Positions 17,058 through 25,763 are shown, numbered from the stretch's first letter. The stretch is DNA of 38,044 nucleotides from Thioclava dalianensis (GCF_000715505.1 NZ_JHEH01000027.1:1-38044); one strand, 5' to 3'. Notes: generated from the letters alone by a model not told the origin. Program-made: numbers and translations.

Positions 17058-17072
17058 ACTAACAGTGTTAGT
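17058..17072. promoter_or_regulatory. Palindromic operator, probable TetR site
   Basis: ACTAACA (17058-17064), a central G, and TGTTAGT (17066-17072) form a perfect 15-base palindrome 17 bases upstream of the membrane-protein ATG. Size and symmetry suit a TetR dimer. Part of the site (ACTA) recurs at 17077-17080. Confidence 0.65.
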
Positions 17073-17146
17073 TATGACTAAAACGGAGTCGCGCTTCAAT
17101 CAAGCCTGCGCCCCGTCGCCTCAACCGAACGTGACATCGCGCAAGA

Positions 17147-17178
17147 AAGCGCCCCCACGGTTTCCCGCGAGGGCGCTT
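17147..17178 (-). terminator. Hairpin after the polyamine-type ABC operon
   Basis: AAGCGCCC (17147-17154) pairs with GGGCGCTT (17171-17178), an eight-base stem with a 16-base loop. On the minus strand it lies 43 bases past the last permease stop and is followed by TTTCTTG, a moderate terminator tail. Confidence 0.55.
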
Positions 17179-17221
17179 GAGCGGAACCACTCCGGTCCCG
17201 AATAAGGCTCGAAGGGCTGAC

Positions 17222-18133
17222 TTAGCCCGGGCTCAAGCCGCGCAACCGCTCGGAGCGGCGGCGCAATAACTCGACCGTCGTGAGCAAGGCAATCGAGAAG
17301 AAGACGAGGATCGTGGCCACAGCAAGGATCGCGGGGCTGATCTGTTCGCGAATGCCGTTCCACATCTGACGCGGGATCGTTTGCTGATCGTAGCCGCCCA
17401 CGAACAGCACCACGACGACTTCGTCGAACGAGGTCACAAAGGCGAAGAGCGCGCCCGAGACCACACCCGGCAGGATCAACGGCATAATGATCTTGAAGAA
17501 TGTCGTTCGCGGATCGGCCCCCATATTCGCCGCAGCCCTGCTGAGCGAGTAGTCAAAGCCCACCAGAGTTGCGGTGACGGTGATGATCACGAAGGGAATC
17601 CCCAGCGTGGCATGCGCCATGATGATGCCCGGGAAGGTGTGGGCCAGCCCCACCTTGGAGTAAAAGAAGAACAGACCCGTCGCGGTGATGATGATCGGCA
17701 CGATCATCGGCGAGATCAGCACTGCCATAATCGCCCGACGATAGGGCATCTCAGGACGCGACAGGCCAAGCGCCGCCAGCGTTCCCAAAGCTGTGGCAAG
17801 GATCGTCGAGAAGAACCCGATGATGATCGAGTTTTTCGCGACCCCGATCCATGTCGCGTGCTGCCATGCGTCCATCCACCACGACCAGCCGCGCTCGGCC
17901 TGCGGTTCCTGCATGCCGAAGGTCAGCAGCAGGTCATACCAGCGCATCGAATAGCCCGCCGGATTGAAGTTCAACATCTCCTTGGTGAAGGTGAAATAGG
18001 GCTGCGCGTTGAACGACAGCGGAATGATCACCACAATGGGCGCGATCAGGAAGAAGAAGATCAGGCCGCAGAGCACGAGATAGGTGTAGTGCCAGACGCG
18101 CTCGAGCGGGCTTGCGTATGCGGGAAGTGCCAT
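17222..18133 (-). CDS. ABC transporter permease, PotC-like
   Basis: 303 residues with six predicted transmembrane helices. The binding-protein-dependent transport signature near 205-235 (SRAAANMGADPRTTFFKIIMPLILPG) contains the EAA-loop-like contact to the ATPase. It is the fourth gene of a minus-strand operon (ATPase, binding protein, permease 1, permease 2); only 11 bases separate it from permease 1. The family imports spermidine, putrescine or related organic cations and, in some members, other small solutes. A loop of about 40 residues between helices 1 and 2 is rich in Trp and aromatic residues. Confidence 0.9.
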   Translation of the reverse strand: MALPAYASPLERVWHYTYLVLCGLIFFFLIAPIVVIIPLSFNAQPYFTFTKEMLNFNPAGYSMRWYDLLLTFGMQEPQAERGWSWWMDAWQHATWIGVAKNSIIIGFFSTILATALGTLAALGLSRPEMPYRRAIMAVLISPMIVPIIITATGLFFFYSKVGLAHTFPGIIMAHATLGIPFVIITVTATLVGFDYSLSRAAANMGADPRTTFFKIIMPLILPGVVSGALFAFVTSFDEVVVVLFVGGYDQQTIPRQMWNGIREQISPAILAVATILVFFSIALLTTVELLRRRSERLRGLSPG

Positions 18134-18144
18134 GCCGTCTCTCC

Positions 18145-19395
18145 TCAGCCCAGTTTCATGTTGTCGATGCCCACCAGCCGGTCATAGAGCCAGTAGAGGA
18201 TGATCACCCCGCCCAGAAGCAGCGAGGCAAGCGCGGCCGCCAGCGACCAGTTGAGCGATTTCTGCATATGGAAGGCGATCATGTTCGAGATCAGCTGACC
18301 ATCGGCACCGCCGACCAAGGCGGGCGTGATGTAGTAGCCAACCGAGAGGATGAACACCAAGAGCGCCCCCGCCCCGATCCCCGGCAGGGTCTGCGGCAGG
18401 TAGATCTTGCGAAACGCCGTCCACGAGGTCGCCCCAAGACTGCGCGCGGCGCGCACATAGGAGGGCGGGATCGTGCGCATCACCGAATAGAGCGGCAGCA
18501 CCATGAAGGGCAGCAGGATATGCGTCATCGCGATGATCGTGCCGGTCTTGTTATACATCATCTCAAGACGACCATCGTTGTTGAGGATCCCCAGCCAGAC
18601 CAGCACATCGTTCAGCACGCCTTGCTGTTGCAAGAGCACCATCCACGAGGTCGTGCGCACCAGAAGCGAGGTCCAGAATGGCAACAGCACGAAGATCATC
18701 AACAGGTTCGATTTCGCAAGCGGCAGCGTGGCCAGCAGATGCGCGATGGGAAAGGCCAGCAACATGCACAGCACGGTGATCACGATCGACAAGATCGCGG
18801 TGCGCAAGAACAGCTTGCCATAGATCGCGCGGCCCTCGTCGACCGGGACGATGTTGTTGTCCTTGTCGCGGGTATGGTCGAGCGCTGCGAGGTAGAAATC
18901 AATCGTGTAAGGGTTCGAGGCCGACCGCATCGCGCGCCACAGATTCGGGTCGGCCCAATCCTCATTCTCAGCCAGCAGAGCCTCTTTCCAAGGAGCCTCC
19001 ATCCGGTTGATCTTGCGCGCGGTCGAGGTGAACAGCGAACGCGTACCCGCCACGTCATAGTTGATCCGCGTCCCCGCCTGCCCCTGCGTGCGGTTCTCGC
19101 GCATCAGCTTGAGGTCGGAGGCAAGTGCGGCATAGGCGCTCTCGTCATAGGGCGTGCCCAGCGGGTGTTCGCTGAACCATTCCTTCAGCGCAGGCGCGGT
19201 CGAGGAAAACCCGTCATTATGGACCGACTGAAACAGCATCTGCCCGATTGGCACAACGAAGGTGACCAGAACGAAGAGGAAAAGCGGCGCAACAAGCAGG
19301 AATGCGCGGCGCTTGGCCCGCATCATGCTCGCCGCGAGCGCGGCCTTGAGCGGCTTGCCATCGGCTGTCGTGAGTGGGGTCGTGGCGTCGGACAT
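18145..19395 (-). CDS. ABC transporter permease, PotB-like, with enlarged periplasmic loop
   Basis: 416 residues from the second of two tandem ATGs (19395), which lies five bases after AGGAG; the first ATG at 19398 is too close. After helix 1 (about 28-52) comes a hydrophilic loop of about 150 residues (roughly 55-205) before the permease core. Classical PotB has about 285 residues in total, so this loop is the extra mass; I recall similar 410-420-aa permeases in other proteobacterial polyamine-type systems. The EAA-like motif is YVRAARSLGATSWTAFRKIYLPQTLPG, written here in parts: the AARSLGA and LPQTLPG ends are diagnostic. It would form a heterodimeric channel with the downstream permease. 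Confidence 0.9.
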   Translation of the reverse strand: MSDATTPLTTADGKPLKAALAASMMRAKRRAFLLVAPLFLFVLVTFVVPIGQMLFQSVHNDGFSSTAPALKEWFSEHPLGTPYDESAYAALASDLKLMRENRTQGQAGTRINYDVAGTRSLFTSTARKINRMEAPWKEALLAENEDWADPNLWRAMRSASNPYTIDFYLAALDHTRDKDNNIVPVDEGRAIYGKLFLRTAILSIVITVLCMLLAFPIAHLLATLPLAKSNLLMIFVLLPFWTSLLVRTTSWMVLLQQQGVLNDVLVWLGILNNDGRLEMMYNKTGTIIAMTHILLPFMVLPLYSVMRTIPPSYVRAARSLGATSWTAFRKIYLPQTLPGIGAGALLVFILSVGYYITPALVGGADGQLISNMIAFHMQKSLNWSLAAALASLLLGGVIILYWLYDRLVGIDNMKLG

Positions 19396-19536
19396 CATCT
19401 CTCCTCGGGAAGCGGGGTCGCACTGGCGCGCGTAGCGGCGTTGATCGCACGGGCCAGTCGCAACGGCCCTATACACAGGCGTTCAGCGCCTGGTCTGGCG
19501 CGCTCAGGCGCACCGTATCTTGCCGGAAACCGGAAC

Positions 19537-19563
19537 GGGCCGCGCGGGAGTGCCGCGCGGCCC
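19537..19563 (-). other. Strong intercistronic hairpin after the binding-protein gene
   Basis: GGGCCGCGCGG (19537-19547) and CCGCGCGGCCC (19553-19563) form a perfect 11-base-pair GC stem with a five-base loop, 11 bases after the binding-protein stop. No T-tract follows. Such structures often protect the binding-protein mRNA and limit readthrough into permease genes. Confidence 0.65.
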
Positions 19564-19574
19564 GAAGGATCAAA

Positions 19575-20651
19575 TCAGCTCGACAGCCAAGCGTTGAAAC
19601 GCTCGCTCAGCTCGGTGTCGTGATCGGCCCAGAACTCCGAGTCATTGACCAGAGCGTTCGTCATGTTGTCCGGCGCGGTGGGCATTTCCGGACCCATCTC
19701 GGTCTTGCCGTCCTCATAGAGGCCAACCATCGGAGCCGAGGATTTACGAGCCGGACCGTAGGAGATCCATTTCGCCTGATCCGCAAGCGGCTTCGTACCG
19801 GTGGCAAATTTCAGGTATTCCTTGGCTTCCTTGAGATGCGGTGCGCCCTTCGGGATCACGAAGAAGTCGAAGTCCAGAAGCTGACCGTCCCAGACGATCT
19901 TGAAGGGCTGATCCTCGGCGACCTTGGCGTTGAAGATACGCCCGTTATAGGCGGTGCTCATCACCACTTCGCCATCGGCCAGAAGCTGCGGCGGCTGTGC
20001 GCCCGCATCCCACCACACAACGTCGCCCTTGATCTTGTCGAGCTCGGCAAACGCCTTGTCGACGCCTTCTTGAGTGCCAAGTTCCTTATAGACATCGGAG
20101 GCCGGAACGCCCGCGCCCATCAGCGCGAATTCCAGCGTGCCTTTGGCCGATTTGCGCAGACCGCGCTTGCCCGGATATTTCGTGGTATCGAAGAAATCCG
20201 CGATGGTGGTGGGATCGCCGTCGACCTTATCGGTGTTATAGGACATCACCGTCGACCACACGATATTGGCCACGCCGCAATCGGTGAACGAGCCGTCGAT
20301 GAAATCGTCGCTCGCAGGCGTGCCATCGGGGGCCGCCGCCAGATCGGTATCGGGATCGAGCGGCTCCAGCAGGCCTTCGTCGCACAGACGGATCGCATCG
20401 GATTTCTCGACATCTGCGACATCGATCGACACGTTATTGGCCTCAACCTGTGCCTTGATCGGCGTGGCGGGGTTGTCCGCCGCCTCCATGTTCACCGAGA
20501 TCCCGGTCGCTTCGGTGAAGGGCTTGTTATAGGCTTCGACTTGGCTCTTTTCATAGGACCCGCCCCACGACAGGACAGTCACGCTCTGCGCGCTGGCACT
20601 CCCAGCCGCAAGACCCGCAATTGCGGTACTCAGAACAAGAACTTTCTTCAT
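19575..20651 (-). CDS. Polyamine-type ABC transporter substrate-binding protein (PotD-like)
   Basis: 358 residues. The signal peptide is MKKVLVLSTAIAGLAAGSASA with likely cleavage after A21. The mature protein begins SVTVLSWGGSYEKSQ, typical of the extracellular solute-binding family that contains PotD, PotF and related proteins. Acidic residues in the body (DVADVEKSDAI, WWDAGAQPPQLL) fit a cationic ligand but do not identify it. The gene lies between the ATPase and the permeases, with structured RNA on both sides, so its expression may be raised relative to the permeases. Alternatives are opine, spermidine-preferential or mannopine-type uptake. Confidence 0.9.
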   Translation of the reverse strand: MKKVLVLSTAIAGLAAGSASAQSVTVLSWGGSYEKSQVEAYNKPFTEATGISVNMEAADNPATPIKAQVEANNVSIDVADVEKSDAIRLCDEGLLEPLDPDTDLAAAPDGTPASDDFIDGSFTDCGVANIVWSTVMSYNTDKVDGDPTTIADFFDTTKYPGKRGLRKSAKGTLEFALMGAGVPASDVYKELGTQEGVDKAFAELDKIKGDVVWWDAGAQPPQLLADGEVVMSTAYNGRIFNAKVAEDQPFKIVWDGQLLDFDFFVIPKGAPHLKEAKEYLKFATGTKPLADQAKWISYGPARKSSAPMVGLYEDGKTEMGPEMPTAPDNMTNALVNDSEFWADHDTELSERFNAWLSS

Positions 20652-20678
20652 CGGATACTCCCAGTTGATTGATTATGT

Positions 20679-20739
20679 CGGTGTTTTCACCGTTGGCCGC
20701 ATCATTGCGGCAGATCGTGCAGGCGCGAGGGCCCGCACG
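20679..20739 (-). other. Hairpin cluster between ATPase and binding-protein genes
   Basis: Three short stem-loops lie in the 96-base gap: CGGTG-TTTT-CACCG (20679-20692), GCCGCA-TCAT-TGCGGC (20696-20711) and CGTGC / GCACG (20716-20739, partly bulged). They could be mRNA processing or stability sites. The same region could also hold a separate promoter for the binding-protein gene, which I cannot confirm. Confidence 0.45.
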
Positions 20740-20747
20740 ATGCAGTC

Positions 20748-21851
20748 TTACATCGGCTCCAGCGCCCGCGCGTCTTGCGGATGCCAGCCGATCTTGATCG
20801 TCTCGCCCGGTGTCAGGCGTTTCTGATCGAGCGTATTGCGCGACTTCATCACGAATTCGGTGGAGCCCGCGACTTTCATGCGGGTCCGGAAAATATCGCC
20901 CATATAGATCACCTCGAGAACCTCGGCGGAGATCATATGCGAGCCCTCGGGCATCATCTCGGGCTTGAACTCAACGCGCTCAGGGCGGATCGAGACCAGC
21001 GTCTCCTGCCCGGATTGTCCAATATTGACTGCCGTTGCGGCGATAATCTCGCCGGTTTCCAGCCGCACCGTGCAGGTATCGCCATTGAGGCTTTCGACTT
21101 TGCCCGGCAGCTTGTTGTTCTCGCCGATGAATTGCGCCACGAAGCTGTTTTGCGGCCGTTCATAAAGCTCATCGGGCGGCGCGAGCTGTTGAATGCGCCC
21201 ATCGTCGAACACCGCGACCCGGTCGGACATGGTCAGCGCCTCGCCCTGATCGTGGGTCACGTAGACCACCGTGATCCCAAGGCTCTCGTGCAGGTGTTTG
21301 ATCTCGAATTGCATATGCTCGCGCAATTGCTTGTCGAGCGCGCCCAGAGGCTCGTCCATCAAGACCAGCTCGGGGTCGAAAACCAACGCGCGCGCCAAAG
21401 CGATCCGCTGCTGCTGACCACCCGAAAGCTGCGCCGGGCGGCGGTTGATGAAACGGCCCATCTGCACCATGTCGAGCGCGCGTTTGACCTTGGTCTCCTG
21501 ATCGCTCTTGTTCATGCCGCGCACATTCAGCGGAAAGGCGAGGTTCTCGCCAACCGTCATATGCGGGAACAGGGCGTAATTCTGAAACACCATGCCGATC
21601 CCGCGTTTATGCGGCGGCACATTGTTGATGTTGCGCCCGTCCAGACGAATCTCACCATGCGTGGCCATCTCAAAGCCCGCCAGCATCATCAGACAGGTCG
21701 TCTTGCCCGAGCCCGACGGGCCCAGCATGGTCACGAATTCCCCCTTTGAGATTGAGAGGTTGAGATCCTTCACGACGAGCGTCTCGCCGTCATAGCTCTT
21801 TTGCACGCGGTCGAATACGACGAATCCATCGCCGCTGTCAGCGTTTGTCAA
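20748..21851 (-). CDS. Polyamine-type ABC transporter ATP-binding protein (PotA-like)
   Basis: 367 residues, typical of PotA. Walker A GPSGSGKT is at 44-51, Q-loop Q90 (GMVFQNYALFPH), signature LSGGQ at 142-146 and Walker B LVLMDEP at 162-168. A TOBE_2 regulatory domain follows (about 275-360; VSIRPERVEF). The start is a TTG (MTNADSGDGF) preceded by GGGGAG; no in-frame ATG fits. It is the first gene of the four-gene importer operon and powers uptake through the two permeases. A candidate promoter lies at 21929-21901. Confidence 0.93.
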   Translation of the reverse strand: MTNADSGDGFVVFDRVQKSYDGETLVVKDLNLSISKGEFVTMLGPSGSGKTTCLMMLAGFEMATHGEIRLDGRNINNVPPHKRGIGMVFQNYALFPHMTVGENLAFPLNVRGMNKSDQETKVKRALDMVQMGRFINRRPAQLSGGQQQRIALARALVFDPELVLMDEPLGALDKQLREHMQFEIKHLHESLGITVVYVTHDQGEALTMSDRVAVFDDGRIQQLAPPDELYERPQNSFVAQFIGENNKLPGKVESLNGDTCTVRLETGEIIAATAVNIGQSGQETLVSIRPERVEFKPEMMPEGSHMISAEVLEVIYMGDIFRTRMKVAGSTEFVMKSRNTLDQKRLTPGETIKIGWHPQDARALEPM

Positions 21852-21900
21852 AGCGGGCTCCCCATTGGTTTTTTATAGTTGGTCACTTCCCGTAAAGTTG

Positions 21901-21929
21901 ACTAAAGCAACAGGATTTTTGAATTTCAA
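21901..21929 (-). promoter_or_regulatory. Candidate promoter of the polyamine-type ABC operon
   Basis: On the minus strand TTGAAA (21929-21924) and TTTAGT (21906-21901) are 17 bases apart, in a stretch far richer in A+T than its surroundings. It lies about 50 bases upstream of the TTG start. The rest of the 21852-22131 gap shows no gene or other structure I can support. Confidence 0.4.
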
Positions 21930-22131
21930 CAAAAATTTTCATGCAGATGTCATCTCCCCCGGCGCAGACGTGAACTGCCCGAAAAAATGTCAGCGCAAAC
22001 ATGGCGACGCGCAGTGCGCGACCATTCCCTGTCTATAGTGGCGCTGAAATGGCGTTTTGAGAGAGTTTGAGGCAGGAGAGCCAGCCTGCTTTCGTTCAGG
22101 ATACCGCGGGAAATGCCGGAGCCCGGAATGC

Positions 22132-22163
22132 AAAAAGCCCGGACACAAGGTCCGGGTGTTTTT
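22132..22163. terminator. Rho-independent terminator after tRNA-Leu
   Basis: CCCGGAC (22138-22144) and GTCCGGG (22150-22156) form a seven-base-pair stem with a five-base loop, flanked by AAAAA at 22132-22136 and TTTTT at 22159-22163. On the minus strand it directly follows the tRNA and ends with a T-run; it would also work in the plus direction. Confidence 0.85.
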
Positions 22164-22167
22164 GAAA

Positions 22168-22254
22168 TGGTGCGGTCGAGAAGACTCGAACTTCCACGGG
22201 AGTTACCCCACAGCGACCTCAACGCTGCGCGTCTACCAATTCCGCCACGACCGC
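22168..22254 (-). tRNA. tRNA-Leu (anticodon GAG)
   Basis: 87 nucleotides including an encoded CCA. Acceptor strand GCGGTCG pairs with CGACCGC, the discriminator is A, and the D-arm reads GGCGGAATTGGTAGAC. The anticodon stem CAGCG/CGCTG encloses loop TTGAGGT, giving anticodon GAG (complement of 22218-22220). The long class II variable arm TGGGGTAACTCCCG and a T-arm with loop TTCGAGT complete it. It reads CUC and CUU leucine codons. The transcript ends at the terminator at 22132-22163. Confidence 0.97.
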
Positions 22255-22623
22255 ACTGTCTAGGCTTGGTGTGGCGCGTCTTAGCCAAAGGGCGCGGGGA
22301 TGAAAAGGGGGTATTTCAGCTTCACGCATAGTTTTTTGACGAGAGGGTCCAGAGCGCGACGGCAAGCCTCCTTTGGCGGGGCCGCCGGCTGCCTGTCTGA
22401 TCGGCTGCGCGGCGCCTTGATTCCCGACGAAAGAGAAGACCCCGCGTACCGCGGCCCTCCCGGTGTGCCTGCATGCGACATGTCCCGCCCGCAAGGCATC
22501 CGCCTCTTGTGTTTCTGCCCCGAACCCTCCAATTCACTTTCGTCCGGCCTGCCCGATGGGCAAAAGGCGATGCTAGGAACGTTGGCCATGGGTCAGGAAG
22601 CCCTGCCCCGGAAAGGAAGCAAG
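22255..22623. other. Intergenic region between tRNA-Leu and lipB
   Basis: 369 bases separate the divergent tRNA-Leu and lipB genes. Open frames exist on both strands, including an in-frame extension of lipB, but none has a good ribosome site or recognisable protein. It must hold the promoters of both genes; I cannot point to convincing -35/-10 pairs. Confidence 0.5.
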
Positions 22624-23301
22624 ATGGTCGAGTGGCGCATAAGCGAAGACCCGGTGCCCTATGACGAGGCCCTTGCCTTCATGGAGGCCCGCGTGGCGCA
22701 GATCTCGGCCGGTGAGGCCTCCGAGATGATCTGGCTGCTGGAACATCCCCCTCTTTATACCGCCGGAACCTCGGCGCGGCGCGAGGATCTGGTCGATCCA
22801 GATCGCTTTCCAGTCTTTGAGGCCGGGCGTGGCGGGCAATATACCTATCACGGGCCGGGCCAGCGCGTGGCCTATGTGATGCTCGATCTCAACAAGCGTG
22901 GACGCGACGTGCGTTGCTTCGTGCGCAAGCTCGAGGCTTGGGTGATCGCGGCACTGGCCGAGTTCAACGTCAAGGGCGAGCTGCGCGATGGGCGCGTCGG
23001 CGTCTGGGTGAGCCGCCCCGACAAGCCAAGGGCTGCGGACGGCTCGATACGCGAGGACAAGATCGCGGCGATCGGCGTCAAGCTGCGCCGCTGGGTGAGC
23101 TTCCACGGGATCTCGATCAATCTGGAGCCCGAGCTGTCGCATTTCGACGGAATCGTGCCCTGCGGCATCCGCGAGCACGGCGTGACAAGCCTCGTTGATC
23201 TCGGAATCCCCGCAACGATGCCCGATCTGGACGTGGCGTTACGTGCGACATTCGCGCACAGCTTCGGCGCTCTGCCCGCCTCAAGCCCAGAAAACGGCTG
23301 A
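22624..23301 (+). CDS. lipB: Lipoyl(octanoyl) transferase
   Basis: 225 residues (E. coli 213). It moves octanoyl groups from acyl carrier protein to lipoyl domains of 2-oxoacid dehydrogenases and the glycine cleavage H protein. The family signature [12 protein letters not shown] is at 69-80, and the catalytic Lys and Cys are K153 ([10 protein letters not shown]) and C180 (GIVPCGI). The start chosen is the ATG at 22624 ([10 protein letters not shown]) with AAGGAAG upstream; the frame stays open 324 bases further without support. The lipoyl synthase gene lipA is not in this window. Confidence 0.95.
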   Translation: MVEWRISEDPVPYDEALAFMEARVAQISAGEASEMIWLLEHPPLYTAGTSARREDLVDPDRFPVFEAGRGGQYTYHGPGQRVAYVMLDLNKRGRDVRCFVRKLEAWVIAALAEFNVKGELRDGRVGVWVSRPDKPRAADGSIREDKIAAIGVKLRRWVSFHGISINLEPELSHFDGIVPCGIREHGVTSLVDLGIPATMPDLDVALRATFAHSFGALPASSPENG

Positions 23302-23327
23302 CAAAGCCCCCGTGCTGCGTGCTAAAA
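23298..23327 (+). promoter_or_regulatory. Weak candidate promoter for the cytochrome c gene
   Basis: CTGACA (23298-23303) and CTAAAA (23322-23327) are 18 bases apart in the 104-base gap between lipB and the cytochrome gene. Both boxes deviate from consensus. Confidence 0.25.
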
Positions 23328-23405
23328 AGCGCCCAAGGCAGCGACGCTGCCAATGACGGCAGGGCCGAGCGGCTCCGCCAGCTACCGCAAGACAAGGAAA
23401 ATGCG

Positions 23406-23837
23406 ATGAAACTCAGCCTGATTGCCACGCTCGCTGCGATCACACTGGCCGGCCCCGCGCTCGCGCAGGATGTCGCCAAGGGCGAAAGCGACTTCAAACG
23501 CTGCAAAGCATGCCACTCGATCATCAAGCCCGACGGCACTGCCGTCGTCAAAGGCGGCAAGGTCGGCCCGAACCTCTACAACATCGTCGGGCGTCAGGTC
23601 GCCAGCGAACCGGGCTTCAAATACAAGGAATCGATCCAGGAAGTTGGCGCCAAAGGCGTGGTCTGGACCGAAGATATGCTGATCCCCTACATGACCGATC
23701 CCAAGGATTGGCTCAACAAAGAGCTTGGCATCGACAATGCCCGCACCGGCATGACTTACAAACAACGGAATGATCAGGCCGATATCGCGGCCTATCTCGC
23801 CTCGGCGGCCGTGTCGCCCAACAACCCGGCGAACTGA
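23406..23837 (+). CDS. cycA: Cytochrome c-550 / c2-type electron carrier
   Basis: 143 residues. A Sec signal peptide (MKLSLIATLAAITLAGPALA, cleavage after A20) is followed by a class I cytochrome c with heme site C33-KA-C36-H37 and distal ligand M116 (TGMTYKQ). The sequence resembles my memory of Paracoccus denitrificans c-550 in the signal peptide and the GGKVGPNLYNIVGR, SEPGFKYKE and TDPKDWL stretches. It carries electrons in the periplasm from the bc1 complex to terminal oxidases and denitrification enzymes. The ATG at 23406 follows AAGGAAAATGCG. The next gene is ctaD, the same order as in P. denitrificans. Confidence 0.93.
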   Translation: MKLSLIATLAAITLAGPALAQDVAKGESDFKRCKACHSIIKPDGTAVVKGGKVGPNLYNIVGRQVASEPGFKYKESIQEVGAKGVVWTEDMLIPYMTDPKDWLNKELGIDNARTGMTYKQRNDQADIAAYLASAAVSPNNPAN

Positions 23838-23850
23838 TCGGACTGATATA

Positions 23851-23874
23851 GGTCGGGGCGTTCGCGTCCCGGCC
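23851..23874 (+). terminator. UUCG-capped hairpin between cytochrome c and ctaD
   Basis: GGTCGGGGCG (23851-23860) and CGTCCCGGCC (23865-23874) form ten base pairs, two of them G-U, closed by a TTCG tetraloop. It lies 13 bases after the cytochrome stop. With no T-tract it may be a 3' stabiliser or partial attenuator rather than a full terminator. Confidence 0.6.
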
Positions 23875-23967
23875 TTGCGCCGCGCCACCCGCTCGCGCCG
23901 CGCCCAAGCTCACGGCAGAGCACACGCAGACTTCACGCAACCGCGACAAATTTTCACGTCCGCGTGT

Positions 23968-23994
23968 CTGACAATCTTGCCCCGAGGATAAAAT
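23968..23994 (+). promoter_or_regulatory. Weak candidate promoter for ctaD
   Basis: CTGACA (23968-23973) and TAAAAT (23989-23994) are 15 bases apart, shorter than ideal. The position, about 70 bases before the ctaD start, suits a separate promoter. Confidence 0.3.
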
Positions 23995-24064
23995 CCCCAT
24001 AACGTCACGCTGAGTCAGGTCACGGGAGGGAGCCCCGGCCTGCACGAAGATATGGGAGAACATC

Positions 24065-25738
24065 ATGGCGGATGCAGCCGTTCACGGCGATGGTAAGCAT
24101 GATCCTCGCGGGTTTTTCACCCGTTGGTTCATGTCGACCAATCACAAGGATATCGGGATCCTCTACCTGTTTACCGCAGGTGCGGTCGGTCTGATCTCGG
24201 TCCTTTTCACGGTTTATATGCGCCTTGAGCTGATGGAGCCAGGCGTTCAATACATGTGTCAGGAAGGCGCGCGCTTCATCGCGAACGCCTCTGCGGAATG
24301 TACCCCCGACGGCCATCTTTGGAACGTCATGATCACCTATCATGGCGTGCTGATGATGTTCTTCGTCGTGATTCCGGCGCTGTTTGGCGGCTTTGGCAAC
24401 TACTTCATGCCGCTGCAGATCGGCGCGCCCGACATGGCGTTCCCGCGGATGAACAACCTCAGCTACTGGCTCTATGTTGCAGGCACCTCGCTGGGCGTGG
24501 CCTCGCTGCTCGCACCGGGCGGCAGTGGCGGCATGGGCTCGGGCGTGGGCTGGGTGCTCTACCCGCCGCTATCGGTCAACGAGGGCGGCTACTCGATGGA
24601 TCTCGCGATCTTTGCCGTGCACGTCTCGGGCGCCAGCTCGATCCTCGGCGCGATCAACATGATCACCACCTTCCTCAACATGCGTACACCGGGCATGACG
24701 CTGCACAAGGTGCCGCTCTTTGCCTGGTCGATCTTCGTCACCTCGTGGCTGATCCTGCTGTCGCTTCCGGTGCTGGCAGGCGCGATCACCATGCTGCTGA
24801 TGGACCGCAATTTCGGCACCACCTTCTTTGATCCGGCTGGCGGTGGCGATCCGATCCTCTACCAGCACATCTTGTGGTTCTTCGGCCACCCGGAAGTCTA
24901 CATCATCATTCTGCCGGGCTTTGGCATCATCTCCCACGTCATCGCGACCTTCTCCAGAAAGCCGGTCTTTGGCTACCTGCCGATGGTCTATGCGATGGTG
25001 GCAATCGGGGTGCTGGGCTTTGTCGTGTGGGCGCACCACATGTACACGGTCGGCCTAAGCCTCACACAGCAAAGCTACTTCATGGTCGCCACGATGGTGA
25101 TCGCGGTGCCCACCGGCGTGAAGGTCTTCTCATGGATCGCCACGATGTGGGGCGGCTCGATTGAGCTGAAAACCCCGATGCTCTGGGCGCTCGGCTTCCT
25201 GTTCCTGTTCACCATCGGCGGCGTGACCGGCGTGGTACTCAGCCAGGCTCCGCTGGATCGCGTCTATCACGACACCTATTACGTCGTGGCGCATTTCCAT
25301 TACGTGATGAGCCTTGGTGCGGTCTTTGCAATCTTTGCCGGTGTCTATTTCTGGATCGGCAAGATGTCGGGTCGGCAATATCCCGAATGGGCCGGAAAGC
25401 TGCATTTCTGGATGATGTTCATCGGTTCGAACATGATTTTCTTCCCGCAGCACTTCCTCGGCCGTCAGGGCATGCCGCGCCGCTATATCGACTATCCGGA
25501 GGCCTTCGCGACCTGGAACTATCTCAGCTCGATGGGCGCGTTCCTGTCCTTCGCATCTTTCCTCTTCTTCATCGGGATCGTGTTCTACACCCTGATCTGG
25601 GGCAAGCGCGTGACCGAGAACAACTATTGGAACGAATATGCCGATACGCTCGAATGGACCCTGCCCTGCCCACCGCCGGAGCACACGTTCGAGCAGCTTC
25701 CCAAACGTGAGGACTGGGATCACGCCCACGCGCATTAG
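24065..25738 (+). CDS. ctaD: Cytochrome c oxidase subunit I, aa3-type
   Basis: 557 residues with twelve transmembrane helices. Heme a ligands are H93 and H412, heme a3 ligand H410, and CuB ligands H275, H324 and H325, with the cross-linked Y279 (HPEVY). D-channel residues D123, N130 and N131 and K-channel K353 are present, so both proton paths of a type A oxidase are intact. Numbering is one less than in P. denitrificans. The ATG has GGGAGA upstream. It follows the cytochrome c-550 gene, its likely electron donor; subunits II and III are not in this window. A strong terminator follows. Confidence 0.97.
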   Translation: MADAAVHGDGKHDPRGFFTRWFMSTNHKDIGILYLFTAGAVGLISVLFTVYMRLELMEPGVQYMCQEGARFIANASAECTPDGHLWNVMITYHGVLMMFFVVIPALFGGFGNYFMPLQIGAPDMAFPRMNNLSYWLYVAGTSLGVASLLAPGGSGGMGSGVGWVLYPPLSVNEGGYSMDLAIFAVHVSGASSILGAINMITTFLNMRTPGMTLHKVPLFAWSIFVTSWLILLSLPVLAGAITMLLMDRNFGTTFFDPAGGGDPILYQHILWFFGHPEVYIIILPGFGIISHVIATFSRKPVFGYLPMVYAMVAIGVLGFVVWAHHMYTVGLSLTQQSYFMVATMVIAVPTGVKVFSWIATMWGGSIELKTPMLWALGFLFLFTIGGVTGVVLSQAPLDRVYHDTYYVVAHFHYVMSLGAVFAIFAGVYFWIGKMSGRQYPEWAGKLHFWMMFIGSNMIFFPQHFLGRQGMPRRYIDYPEAFATWNYLSSMGAFLSFASFLFFIGIVFYTLIWGKRVTENNYWNEYADTLEWTLPCPPPEHTFEQLPKREDWDHAHAH

Positions 25739-25763
25739 CGGCGCCCTTGCGTAGCAGCCTTGC

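Noticed and set aside
18112-19623. 503-aa plus-strand frame opposite the permease genes.
   Set aside because: Arg/His/Gln-rich shadow of the permease on minus, with no recognisable protein features.
22057-22263. 68-aa open frame on plus containing WCGREDSNFH.
   Set aside because: It runs antisense through tRNA-Leu and its terminator; this peptide pattern is a well-known artefact of antisense tRNA translation.
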